Positions 35,208 to 46,330 of a stretch of 64,000 nucleotides of DNA are shown here, one piece after another (position 1 is the first letter of the stretch; every line of letters starts with the position of its first letter). Source of the stretch: Dendrophyllia cribrosa (Eukaryota > Cnidaria > Anthozoa > Scleractinia > Dendrophylliidae). The position numbers were made by a program, and so were the translations under genes. The notes under the pieces were generated by a model, which was not told where the DNA came from, ran no database searches, and saw nothing but the letters and a program-made list of their open reading frames with translations. The stretch lies in the NCBI GenBank assembly GCA_024195265.1, contig JAJLRJ010000001.1, positions 2,642,410 through 2,706,409 of the forward strand, in the 5' to 3' direction.

Positions 35208-38200
35208 TTAAGGCAAAGACTTCGCAGCTTGAACCATATTACACAATTTCTGCCTTGCAATTTCAGTGGGTAGAAACCCTAATCCACAGTCCGGAGCTAC
35301 AATCAAACGCTCAGGGGGCAAAACAGTTAGAACTTGTTGAAGACGGCTCCGAATCTCGTCCACACTCTCCACTCTGCTACTGGCGATCTTCACAGAACCA
35401 AGTACAATCTGCAGATGAACAAGAGTAAATTTTAAAATGAAAACCACAGGCTTACCATCCTTTAATGTGGTGTGCTGTGACCTGAACTAAACGCGAAATA
35501 GAGGGCTCTTAAAACTGTTACAAATGATATTAAAACTCTCAAAATCACTGCCATGTTGCTTCACTTTTTTAAGCGAGTCGAACCGTTAAATGTTTTGAAA
35601 AATATACCACTTTTGTGAGGCACAAATCACCAAAATATGATGCCTCACTGGTGAAATAACATCATTTGTGTTATCAGCAATGGGCATGAATTTTCACTGG
35701 CAATTAAAACTATTGTGCAAGTTATATTACCAGAGCCTTATCCACTTTCTTTCAGAGATTTCAATGCCTGCCCCCAGGAGCTGATTACCCCAGAGATGAT
35801 GTTAATTGTGGCTAGCAAAACTAAAAATGTCGAAAACTATTTGAGATTTGAGTTATTTATTTATTCACCAAAATAAACAACTCAAATCTGATCGGAAGCA
35901 ACACAATCAACATAACACATTGAATCTGATGGAAGTGATCCTTAGACCTTCAAGTGATCTACAGTTTCTTGCTGTAGCAAGAATGTCCTTGCTACACAGT
36001 GGTGGTAATTACTGAATCACCAATTCTGGTTTTACTATTAGCTGCCAGTATATTCTCAAAAGTTGACTGAAAATGTGATGGGATCAAATACCTTGCTCTT
36101 TTTAAAATGCTCAAATAAAGACAAGTCATTGTGTCTATGAGCATCCTCAATAGAAATTTCATCAAACCCCGCTGCATCAAGTTTATCAGCCAGCCTTAGA
36201 TATCCATCTTTGTCGGCCTTCTTGTAGCCTTCTTGATCCTAGAAAAAAATAAAATAAAATCTTACTGTCTGAGATAGTTGCTATACGTTTTGTTTTACCA
36301 CATAATTTATTATACCTTCTGATACCTGGATAGTTGTGCCCTTGGCATTAAATCATCAGGAGGTCTAGGCACCCAGCCAGTTGCAATGAAGGGAGAGGCC
36401 CGGAGAGCCACCCCCCTCCACCCCCTCCCTTATCTTCCAAAAAATAATTTAGTCTCTGACATTTTCACTCTGTCCACCTCCCCTTATTCACTCCAACCCC
36501 CCCTGCCCCCCTCCTCTTATTCACTCCAGACCCCCCTGTCCCCCTCCCCTTATTCACTTCAGACCCCCCTGTCCCCCTCCCCTTATTCACTCCAGACCCC
36601 CCTGTCCCCCTCCCCTTATTCACTCCAGACCCCCCTGTCCCCCTCCCCTTATTCACTCCAGACCCCCCTGTCCCCCTCTCCTTATTCACTCTAACCCCCT
36701 GTCCCCTCCCCTTATTCACTCCAGACCCCCCTGTCCCCCTCCCCTTATTCACTCTAACCCCCTGTCCCCTCCCCTTATTCACTCCAGACCCCGCAGTCCC
36801 CCTCCCCATATTCACTCCAGCCCCCTGTCCCCCTCTCCTTATTCACTCTAACCCCCTGTCCCCTCCCCTTATTCACTCCAGACCCCCTGTCCCCCTCCCC
36901 TTATTCACTCCAGACCCCCCTGTCCCCCTCCCCTTATTCACTCCAGACCCCCCTGTCCCCCTCTCCTTATTCACTCTAACCCCCTGTCCCCTCCCCTTAT
37001 TCACTCCAGACCCCCTGTCCCCCTCCCCTTATTCACTCCAGACCCCCCTGTCCCCCTCCCCTTATTCACTCCAGACCCCCCTGTCCCCCTCTCCTTATTC
37101 ACTCTAACCCCCTCTCCCCTCCCCTTATTCACTCCAGACCCCCCTGTCCCCCTCCCCTTATTCACTCCAGCCCCCTGTCCCCCTCTCCTTATTCACTCTA
37201 ACCCCCTGTCCCCTCCCCTTATTCACTCCAGACCCCCCTGTCCCCCTCCCCATATTCACTCCAGCCCCCCTGTCCCCCTCCCCTTATTCACTCCATCCCC
37301 CCTGTCCCCCTCTCCTTATTCACTCCATCCCCCCTGTCCCCCTCCCCTTATTCACTCCAGCCCCCCTGTCCCCCTCTCCTTATTCACTCCATCCCCCCTG
37401 TCCCCCTCCCCTTATTCACTCCAGACCCCCCTGTCCCCCTCCCCTTATTCACTCCAGACCCCCCTGTCCCCCTCTCCTTATTCACTCCAGTCCCCCTGTC
37501 CCCCTCCCCTTATTCACTCCATCCCCCCTGTCCCCCTCCCCTTATTCACTCTAACCCCCTGTCCCCCTCCCCTTATTCACTCCAGTCCCCCTGTTCCCCT
37601 CCCCTTATTCACTCCAGACCCCCTGTCCCCCTCCCGTTATTCATTCCAGCCCCCCCTTTCAACTTCCCTTTATTTACTCCCCCCCCCCCCTTCCCCCCTA
37701 ATGATGTTGTCTGGATCTGCCACTGACAGCTCAGATAAATCAAAGATGACACATGAAGATTTTATCCTTTCCCTCATTGTGATTTTTTGTGCTTTTTTTT
37801 ATAAAAGTTGAATACAACGAAACAAAAGGAAACAAATATGGTGCAATCGTTTTGGGGGGGGCATGATATTTAGTATCTACTGAAAGTGAAAGTATGTAGT
37901 TTTGGTGGGGGGAGAGGGCTTAACAACTTGTCAAGTTTAAATTGGGGGGGGGGGGGGGGGGGGGGCACTCACAAATATTCTTTCAAAATGTAACCCAACT
38001 TCCACCATCTCCCTTATGAGAAATTATTTATCCTTGGTCGATCATTAACATTATTTTCCTTTATGATTCTCAAGTCCAATAATGTATGTTTGATTAAGTA
38101 CGGAATTATTACATGAGCTGGAAAATTAGGTGTTAATCACTGATTGGGGCTTATGGTGAAGTTAAGGAAATAACTGGAGAATAGTCTACCAGAATTCTTC

Positions 38201-40002
38201 ACTATAAAATTATATAGAAAAACATTACTTACTAAGTAGTTAGGATAACCACAACACAAATGAACAGTCTTAACAACATCTGCTGCTGACACTCCATCAA
38301 AACAGGATGACAGCTGATCGATTCCATACTCAAGTGCCTCATCAGGATATCGCATCAAAACTGGCTCATCAACCTACACCATTAAAATGAGTTTTAGACA
38401 CTACAAAAAATAAACAATGTAGTATTATTTATTATTTTCTTGTACAACCATTATTGCCCTGCAGGCTGTCAGAAACCAGGGTCTTAAATTAAACTACATT
38501 TTGTGCCTGTGAGAAAATAGTCTGATTCTGGAAGAGAGTTTCAGTCATTAATAGGATAGAATGATGGTTTTTGAGATTCCGTATTGCAATCATGTGTACA
38601 AGCAAATGCTTTTTTGTATGACGCGACTGCCTATTTGATTTCCAATGTTGTCCATTGGATTTACTGCCGCACGACTATAATCTTGTAGAGATGGACAAGG
38701 CAGGGAACAGTTCCTTGCCGGTCAAGAGATGTCCAACTGAGTTCTTGAAGCATGTCTGTGACACTTGTTAAGGGGTGGTACTTTGACAAAACCCATCAAG
38801 CAGCCCATCTTTGCACCATCTCTATCTTGCAAGAGCCACAATTCTCAACGCCTTTCCCAGAGTCCCAGATTGAGGAACAATACTCCATTTTTTGCATGAG
38901 GATTGCCTTGAAGGCCTTTTCTGTCAAGGCCGGTGACTTGACTTAAAGGTTTTATTTAAGAACCCCGAGTGTTCTATTTCCCTTGGATACGATAGTGCCA
39001 ATGTGGGCTACCACTTGAGGTCTTGAGTCAGGTGGATCCCAAGGTATTTGGTGTTAACTGGGTGACAGAAGGCTCTTGTGCAATCTTAATCTTACATCGG
39101 ATGGGTTTGGGTAATTATTTTTAAGACCAAGGACATTTGTGCAAAAATCTTCTAACATTGATTTTTAAAAAAAAAACTAAAATAAAAATAAACTTTTGCT
39201 ACACTTGGGTAATTAGTAACTTGTTAAGAAATTTAAAAAAAATGATGCATTTGGGCAGCAGACTAATATCCCCACTTTGGGGAATTTCTCATTTTTTAAA
39301 AGAATACTAAAAGCCAGGGGGTGCCTGGGAGGGGGGTGAGAATTGACTGATGCACTGCAATGCACAAGATACTTACAATAATTGTGCTGACTCCCCTCCC
39401 CACCCCTCCACTCCCACTCATACACTTACCTGAATATATTTACAGCCTGCTGACACAAGGGCCCTGATTTCCATATTTAGAATTTTGACTAACACACTGC
39501 CTAAACTCTTAACATTATTGTAATACTGATCGACAACTGAGTCAATGATTGTCATAGGACCCGGGAGGGTGATTTTCATGGGCTTCTCTTTCAACAAATC
39601 TTGTGCATTTTTCCACTCTTTCCACAGCCAAGGTTCATTTTCTCGAGGCAACACCTCGCCGATTATTCGTGGAACAAGAATCGTATCAGCATCCGTACGA
39701 ATTCCTTTTGGAATAAAGTTGTAAAAGTCGAAACCTTTCAGCTTTCTACAGAAGTAATGGATATAGTTTTCCCGTCTGATCTCCCCATCGGTGATCACAT
39801 CAATGCCTGCTTCGTTTTGGAGATGAACTATTTCTTTCATAGCTCTGGTGATCAACTCCTCGGTCTCCAACGATGTGGAGTTTTGTAGAAACTGTGTGTG
39901 TTTTTCGGAGAAATCTTTTAAACATGTCGGATTAAACCAGTCTGGTATGTGTAGGTAAGAAGGCTTCGGAAAACAACCAACAACCGTGGTTGAAAGAGGC
40001 AT
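35208..40002 (-). CDS. MetE C-terminal-type methyltransferase (UROD/MetE-like), four exons
   Basis: The product resembles the catalytic half of cobalamin-independent methionine synthase, a zinc enzyme that passes a methyl group to a thiol. Exons: 40002-39430 (191 codons), 38373-38233 (47), 36238-36092 (49), 35408-35208 (66 plus stop), about 353 residues. Every intron is phase 0 with GT/AG ends. The start gives MPLSTTVVGCFPKP, as in archaeal and fungal core-MetE proteins. Family motifs include DVITDGEIRRENY, MKITLPGPMTI, VDEPVL (exon 2 start), HLCCGYP (zinc His and Cys), ISIEDAHRHND (zinc Glu region) and VAPDCGLGFLP (zinc Cys). All four metal ligands seem present. The N-terminal folate-binding half of full MetE is absent, so the true methyl donor and acceptor are unknown. 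Most animals lack this family, hinting at old transfer or lineage-specific retention. Confidence 0.9.
36478..37680. repeat. 34-bp pyrimidine minisatellite (about 35 copies)
   Basis: The unit 'ccccttattcactccag' plus 'acccccctgtccccctc' is repeated in 30-34-bp variants through 1.2 kb of intron 2 of the MetE-like gene. The strand is almost pure C/T, so it could form triplex or i-motif structures. Long ORFs inside are repeat translations. Confidence 0.95.
37944..37965. repeat. Poly-G tract (22 G)
   Basis: Uninterrupted G run in intron 2 of the MetE-like gene; a shorter G run lies about 90 bp upstream (37852-37860). Confidence 0.95.
38600..39075 (-). pseudogene. Non-LTR retrotransposon (LINE) RT C-terminus relic
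   Basis: On the minus strand, across broken frames, I can read NTKYLGIHLTQDLKW, ILMQKMEYCSSIWDS, KIEMVQRWAA, HPLTSVTDMLQELSW and LVHLYKIIV. This is the order found just after the reverse transcriptase core in jockey/CR1/L2-type LINEs. Several stops and frame changes show it is dead. It sits in intron 1 of the MetE-like gene, same orientation. Confidence 0.75.
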
Positions 40003-40009
40003 GGCTGTC

Positions 40010-40280
40010 GTGGTCAGAGATCACATCTATTTGTGGCTTTCTCGAAAAACCCAAAGAAAATTATGTAAATATTTATATTCACATATATGTACAGCTCATT
40101 AACACCCTCAAACAATGGAACCAAGCTGGTCTTTGCGACGAAATTTGAACGAGTACTCGAAGAAAGGGTGTTTTGTTATCCGTCGTGACCACAGGCAGCC
40201 CAAGCTATATGTGTCACAGTAAACGTTACGAGTTGTCACGCAATTCGTCACGCTATTTTAGATAAGCCGTGAATTGAACT
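40010..40280 (-). promoter_or_regulatory. Upstream region of the MetE-like gene
   Basis: Directly upstream of the ATG. A segment at about 40110-40250 ('actcgaagaaagggtg', 'ttatccgtcgtgacc', 'cgtcacgcaa') is repeated in diverged form at about 41010-41180. It could be a duplicated promoter or a dispersed repeat; no TATA box is visible. Confidence 0.35.
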
Positions 40281-40403
40281 AGTTGAAAGTTATTAATGAA
40301 TTATAGATGCTCATAAGCCGATTTCATGCCTCTTATAGTGAATACAATATTTTGTGATGAGATTGTTGGTGTTATTAAGACTTTAAAATCTTTAAATTTT
40401 TGG

Positions 40404-40580
40404 TAGCTTGCATAACAGGCATTATTGGGGCGCTCTAGCGGGTTTTAGGTCGCGAGCGCGCAGCGCGAGACACGCACGGGGAGGGGGCGCGTGTCTCGTG
40501 CTTCGCGTCCGTGTCTCGCGCTACGCGCTCGCGCCCCAAAACCCGCTTGAGCGCCCCCAATAACGCCTGTTATGCAGGCT
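40404..40580. mobile_element. Mutator-like foldback MITE with 10-bp target duplication
   Basis: Long inverted termini (tagcttgcataacaggc and its counterpart, extending through 'gcgggtttt') leave almost no unique interior; the centre is 'cacgcacggggagggggcgc'. Flanking 'aaatttttgg' occurs on both sides (40394-40403 and 40581-40590), a 9-10-bp duplication typical of Mutator-like elements. Confidence 0.82.
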
Positions 40581-40588
40581 AAATTTTT

Positions 40589-40632
40589 GGCCGCCATGTT
40601 GGTGTCCCTAAGTGGGACACCAAGATGGCCGC
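40589..40632. repeat. 20-bp-arm hairpin
   Basis: 'ggccgccatgttggtgtccc' pairs with 'gggacaccaagatggccgc' with one mismatch around a 4-5-base loop, directly beside the Mutator-like MITE. Confidence 0.75.
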
Positions 40633-42815
40633 TCCATACATTTCTTACTAAAAATGTCTATACTCATTCGCCTATAACTCTTGAATGAAATGCTCTTGTG
40701 CCTCAAAATTTGGCCCAGATGTGTAGTTTTAAACTCTCTACAATTCCATAAACATTTTAGAATCGAAAACTGCTTCTGAATTTTGATATGACGTCAGTGA
40801 AAACACTCTATAGAGATTTCTGCATCAAGCCTCTGTCAAGAACCAAGATCTTTGCGAGGCGAGGCGATGGAGTCGCTCAAACATCAGTGAACTTTAGATT
40901 TGAATACGAGTACGAGATTGAGTACGAGTACGACTTGCGAATTTCAAGCCGTGGCGTTCCCAGAGCTGTCGGTCCTTCCTGTTGCTGACCAGAAGATTAG
41001 CATGCTCAAACAAAGGAACCAGATCTTTGACCAGGGGCCCCCCTGCGACGAAACCTGCATGTTTTTTAAAAACGAGTAACGAGCACTCGAAGAAAGGGTG
41101 TTATCCGTTATCCGTCGTGACCGGCGGTGAAGTCGCTCAGCCATTTCGCGACCGTGTTCGGTTCGTCACGCAACGCTCTGGGTGCATTCTGGGAATAAGT
41201 TCGTGTTCCAGTATCCTGTATGATGCCTAGTGATGTTGGATGATGTCTAGTTCCATTAGATGATTTCTAGGGAAGTTGATTAGGTCTAGCAACGTGCGAT
41301 GATGTGTAGTGATGTTCCATGACGGGTGGTTAGGATTGGTGGTGGTTTAGGGGACAACATTGTTATTGATTTTCAATTTGGTGTACTGGAACACGAACTT
41401 ATTACCTGCATTCTCGTCCCCACATCCTTGTTTCCCTTGTTTAGCGAGCTCTGGGATGCACTGGGGGAGAAACGTTGTAGCAACTAGTCTGCGTTGCCGG
41501 TAGCAACTGGTCTGCGTTGCCGGGTTCTTTTTTTTTCTCGCGGCTTCTTTTAATTTCGCTTGCTTTCGTTAGAAAAGCCTGGCAATGCAGGCTATGTAGC
41601 AACCATAAAAGAGATCTCACAGAGATTATGGAGTTTCCCTCTCTACAAGAATGTGCTAAAACAAAAATAGGCCCCCATTGGGGAGGGTTTGGATGGGGGT
41701 ACTGGAATTTCAGTTATCAGTTAAATTTTCGGCCATTTCTCAACTGTCAGTTAAAATTTTAGTCATTTCTCAGTATCGGCTAATTTTGACAGATTTCAGT
41801 TAATTTTTTTTGTTACTGATTTTATATTATTGAAGACGTCAAACATAAATAAATTAACATCAAAGAGCTCCAGAAGCTTTTCGAAGAACGTATGAATGTT
41901 TTCCACATTTTTCGAGAATCGCCAAACAATACTAAATGCACTCCGACCACCTTATGAATGCTACAGGTCGTTTCCAAAGAGCTCTGAAGCATTTTGCTAT
42001 CCTAAGTGTCAAAAGCACGTTATATACCAACTATTCTCAGTGCTGACAAAGGCCTTGCATTATAGACTACATGCATGCACATTGACCCAGATATAAACAA
42101 ATTATATTTTACTATAAAATGTAACCAAGTTGTAACGAATCTGAGAAAATAATCCAATAGAGAAATCCCCCCCCCCCCCCAAAAAAAAAAAACAAATCCC
42201 AAAGGCGAGAAAAAAAATGCTGAAGTTATTTAATTTTGTTTTGGGTTCCGTAGAATAATATGGCGAAGCCCTGAGAATCCTACGAACAAATCCCTTAAAA
42301 GATAATTTTGAGGAAAACAATTCAAAATTTTAAAACACGCCTACTACATAGGGGTTATCCAGCTATCAGTTAAATTTTCGGCCATTTCTCAGCTGACAGT
42401 TAAAATTTTGGCCGATTCTCAGCTATCAGTTAACCCCATCTAAGGAACAAAATATTTAAAAGGTTCAGATCGCGAGTTTTAATGTTCGAAATGTCGACCG
42501 AAACTGCTAGGAGTCCCTCACTGGATAGTCGAGCGGGCAAGCAAATCACCACCCTGGCTCCAGAGAGCCGTTTTCTAAATATCCAAGAGTGAAAATTAAC
42601 CGCATAAACGGTTTATCTCGGCGCGTTGCCCCTCGTTGTCGCGGCTTCGCCGCTCAAACTCGCCGTTTTTCACTAAAAATAAATAAACCTCCGGCACCCA
42701 GGGTAGCAAATCACGCGATCGGCGACCGACCGAAAGTTATGCGAACTGAGAGGGCGCTGGAGAATTCCCCTCGGCTCGTTCGCTCACTCCAGTTTCGCCG
42801 AGCTTGTTTCCGTGA
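40633..42815. other. Intergenic DNA with dispersed repeats, no gene seen
   Basis: Holds the diverged duplicate of the MetE-like upstream segment (about 41010-41180), short 'gatgatgtctag' reiterations (41220-41300), and direct repeats of 'cagttaaattttcggccatt' at 41718 and 42366 that bracket about 600 bp. 42520-42545 carries 'tagtcgagcgggcaagc', which reappears inverted just beyond the transposon at 46226-46246. Confidence 0.5.
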
Positions 42816-43039
42816 TTAAGGACCGGTCATAAAGTACAGGGGGGGGGGGGGGGGGGGGGGGGGGGGCTATGAATTTTTTTTTTTTAAGTACTGGTTTTCA
42901 GTGGCCCACCCCCGAGTTATTTGACAAAATTGGGGTGGCCCACCCCTGGAGTGGCACAGAAAAAACTGGTGACCCACCCCCAACCAAAACCAGTAACGCT
43001 GATGTGGATAGGTACATTAGGTTACATTGGCTTACCACT

Positions 43040-44457
43040 TTAGTCATTATCTCCAAAAAATCTTCGAGATCGAAATGTTGTAACGCGTCGTCCCACTCTT
43101 GAACAGAATTCATCTTCTATGCCATCATTCACTTCTTGTTCATCGTCATCATCGTCTTCCTCTTCTTCGCTGGAACTTCCAATTTCTTGGAGAACTACAT
43201 CGTAGTTTTTGCTGCTGCCATCATACTCTTTGTCGCCACAGTCATTGTTGTCATCACCATCAGTATCATCTGCGTGAACACTATCATAGTCATCGTCATC
43301 GTCCCCTGTCTCCTCCCCGTGTTCGCCATCATGAAAATCTACATTTTCTTCCACGTTAACCTTTCTCGCAGCTTGCTCAATAGTTGCTTTGTCAAGCTGG
43401 GCTTTGGCTAAACAAGCTGAAATTAATACTAGCTTCTCGTTTTTCTTCATTTTCTTATTTCTCATTTGGTGCTCTTCCAGAAAGAGATTCAGAGCTGATA
43501 CTTTTAGCTTTTTCAGTGTCCCCGCCATGAACATATCTTCCCAGTTGTAATCAGCGTACTTCTTTTGGGAGTCACTGTTTCTCTCTGACGTTTTCTATCA
43601 TCTTTTCGTTTCGATTTCTTCACTTCAAGATACTGGAGGTGCTCGAGGTACTTTAGCACATGTAATTCCTGAACAGCAAAGGTTTTGGAAAACTCAACAA
43701 TTGAGTCACTGTCTTCCAGGATTAGTTTTCTTTCTTTTACATGCCTTTTAATCTGAGCCCTTGGTTGATAATCATCTATCTCTCTGGAATGTCCTTCTGG
43801 TGAAGTGATCGGAGTTTCGTCAAATGATAAATATTTCAGATCTGGTAGAGCGGTTTCATCAGGTTTTGGACGTGGTACCCGGTGCAATGAATCTCTGGAA
43901 GGAGGGAATTTTGTGCAAAACTCACACAGGACTCCACTGTTTTGTTGGCAATCACCTTTGATATATTCTAAGTATAGTTCTCCGACGTGAACGTGCTGTT
44001 CGATGAAGGCATTGATTTTCTTAAAGTACGCATGGCCTGGTATGTCGTTTTGTTTAGATTCTGCTGTTGATACAAACTGCTTTAGTTGTTCAGTATTGAA
44101 AAAAAATTGGTCTTCTTTTTGAGGTGTGACGAAGGAGTGCATAAAGTCTCCAGCTGGACCTGGCTCCCCTTGTATTCGTTTAGTCACATCTTTTGCAACA
44201 CACCATGCATTTCGTTCCATTGCATTTTCTTCAAGTTTGTTTAATTCATCAATGGAAAGGTTTTTGACTTCTTCGTTGTCCAGGCTGTCCAGAGCTTCAT
44301 GGTACTTCCACTTTAAAGCTCCTCCATCAACAATAGCCTCTCCAATACAGGCATTCGATCGCTCTGCTTCATTCTGTCCACTGTCGTCACGTGCTCTGTG
44401 AATGCGGTTTAAGCGATCAAAATTGAGGATTCGTGCAACTTCTGCATCTTTGAATTT
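43040..44457 (-). CDS. Unrecognised transposon protein with SAP-like segment and acidic tail
   Basis: Two overlapping frames (44220-43513 and 43534-43040) read as one protein interrupted by a frameshift or short intron near 43575. Upstream of the first Met (44220) the frame stays open to an acceptor-like AG at about 44458 and encodes plausible protein (VARILNFDRLNRIHRARDD), so an earlier exon is likely. It has a Cys pair (LCEFCTKF), a charged Lys/Arg stretch, then YADYNWEDMFMAGTLKKLKV followed by a helix-rich SAP-like segment (ALNLFLEEHQMRNKKMKKN), then a long Asp/Glu-rich region and a basic C-terminus (RVGRRVTTFRSRRFFGDND). Probably nuclear and DNA-binding. I do not recognise the family; the function is presumably tied to the surrounding element. 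Confidence 0.5.
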
Positions 44458-45314
44458 CTATTGAAGAGCCAATAGAAAACGAGGAAATTCGATCCACACC
44501 AAGGGTATAAATACATGTTTGAAAATTATGCAGAGCAGAATGGTTTAACCGTTCTCAACAAAAACATGCGTTGCTTCTTAAGGTAACAACTGGCAAATAC
44601 AAACCCGGCAACTGATGAGGTTCAAGAGGAGAACCGAAACCATGGTCTTGCCTGAATGAAATAGTGGCATAAACGAAGCAGACGCTAGACTGTGAGAATT
44701 GACAACGGAGGAGAATTAGCTCCACGCTGCAGCTATACAGCGTAGCGAATGGAAGCTAAAATTACAGCCTTGACTGAGACAAACTTCAACTCTCTACAAG
44801 TTGAATAGCTTATTAAGCTACAACTCTCTCTGCTATAAAGCTTGGATCCTGAAAATTCAAATCCTGCAAAGACCAAACTAAAATAGCTGGGCCCAGCGTG
44901 ACATTAATAGCGGGAAAGACATAAACGGCCAACAGATATTTTCAGATCCTGTCATGTCCGGTATTTCTGAGAGATATTAAAGTTAGAGAAATTCAAACCT
45001 TTCCTACATAAATCTACATGCCAATATTAATGGCGAAAACAACACAACAACCGCCAGGCAAAAAACCGGACGCTAAAATGAGGTCAAAATCTACAAGCGC
45101 AACACGCCACGGGAAATCACAACCGACAGATTTGACCTCTGGTCCGTTGCACGCGGCTTCTTATAAAGGTTTAAAAACTCAGTCTAAACTAAAATCCTCT
45201 TTTACAAACTAAATGTAGAATACCCGTTCAAAACATATAAAAGCAGAAAATGGCATTAAAAACATGAGGTAAGAGTCCGTGTAGGCCTGCCATCCCCATT
45301 TCACACTTGTTTGA

Positions 45315-45640
45315 TTGTTTGAGAGAATGTATCCTTTTGCAAAAGAAACATTCGTCTCGAAAAAGAGAAGAGTGAAAGAAAATAAAGCAAAAGCTAGGAA
45401 GCGACGCCGTGAAAGAGCAGAGAAAAATTGCGAGAGAGTGTTCTCCGCAATCAGTCACTCATCATCTTATGGTGAAGTTATAACCTCCGATCATTGTAGT
45501 GTGATAGGCCTTAACACCTTAACAAAGAGAGATAGTAGGTGGTTAAAACTATTAATAAGTAAAGGTAAATTTACAGTGGATGCTATTGAAACAATCAGAG
45601 CAAACGTGTCACCAGTTGTATTGAGTGCTATAGATGATAG

Positions 45641-45676
<36 letters not shown>

Positions 45677-45749
45677 GAAGGAGGAGGAGGACGAGGAGGA
45701 GGAGGATAGTAATGCTTCTGAGGGTGATGATAATGGTGAAGATGACTAA
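45315..45749 (+). CDS. Unrecognised basic/acidic transposon protein
   Basis: 144 codons. The N-terminal third is strongly basic (KKRRVKENKAKARKRRRERA), the middle carries a compact segment (LLISKGKFTVDAIETIRANV), and the last 35 residues are almost all Asp/Glu encoded by a (gat)n and (gag)n run. It points away from the minus-strand gene, giving a head-to-head pair inside the transposon. The charge layout resembles chromatin-binding or chaperone-like accessory proteins. I cannot name it. Confidence 0.5.
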
Positions 45750-46109
45750 GGATGACAAGAAGAAGATATTAAAAAATATGTTAACATAAGTTAGGTTTAT
45801 GAACACACAGTAAAGCTTTGTTCTAGATTTTATACTATAAAATGTTTCCCGCGTGACTACTCTTCACATTTAAAGACTGTACATAAATAGAAACAAAATA
45901 TTTAATATGTGAATTCCTGTTGTCATATAAAGTTGGATTAATGTGGAAAATTAGATTTATTATTAAAAAAAAGATTTTACTAGCGTTTGTACGTAGTGAT
46001 ATGTGAATAATTTAACATGACCCACCCCTAATGCAGTGCATTATTTTTCCTGACCCACCCTTTTTAACGTGTTAAAAAATAGTGACCCACCCCCAATTTT
46101 TCATAGCCC

Positions 46110-46110
<1 letters not shown>

Positions 46111-46193
<83 letters not shown>
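46111..46193. repeat. Poly-C tract (83 C)
   Basis: Uninterrupted C run inside the right inverted terminus of the 3.4-kb transposon, mirrored by 28 G in the left terminus. The length may partly reflect assembly or replication slippage. Confidence 0.95.
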
Positions 46194-46330
46194 TGTACTG
46201 TATGACCGGTCCCTTAGCAATATTAGCTCGCCCGCTCGACTGGGCAGCCAGCAGTCTAACCCTAACCCTATAAATAAAAAAATCCGAAATCTTGTAGAAT
46301 TAAGTCCGTTGAACGTGTATTCAAACAAAC

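Larger units (their letters stand above)
42820..46213. mobile_element. 3.4-kb DNA transposon with poly-G/poly-C in its inverted termini
   Basis: Left end 'ggaccggtcataaagtacag' followed by 28 G (42839-42866). The right end is the complement of 'gggaccggtcatacagtaca' followed by 83 C on the plus strand (46111-46193). Flanks are TTAA (42816-42819) and TTAG (46214-46217), compatible with a TTAA target. Subterminal 'ggcccacccc' or 'gacccacccc' motifs occur at least three times near each end. Inside are two divergent gene sets: minus 44457-43040 and plus 45315-45749. The TTAA target suggests a Kolobok or piggyBac-like relation, but I see no recognisable DDE transposase, so the superfamily is open. 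Confidence 0.75.

Noticed and set aside
36386..36815. Pro/Ser-rich and Gly/Arg-rich ORFs on opposite strands
   Set aside because: Translations of the 34-bp minisatellite; no codon bias or conserved domain.
43099..43411. Plus-strand hydrophobic and His-rich ORFs
   Set aside because: Antisense shadows of the acidic tail in the minus-strand transposon gene.
46256..46270. Telomere-like 'ctaaccctaacccta'
   Set aside because: Only two and a half units; too short to claim an interstitial telomere.
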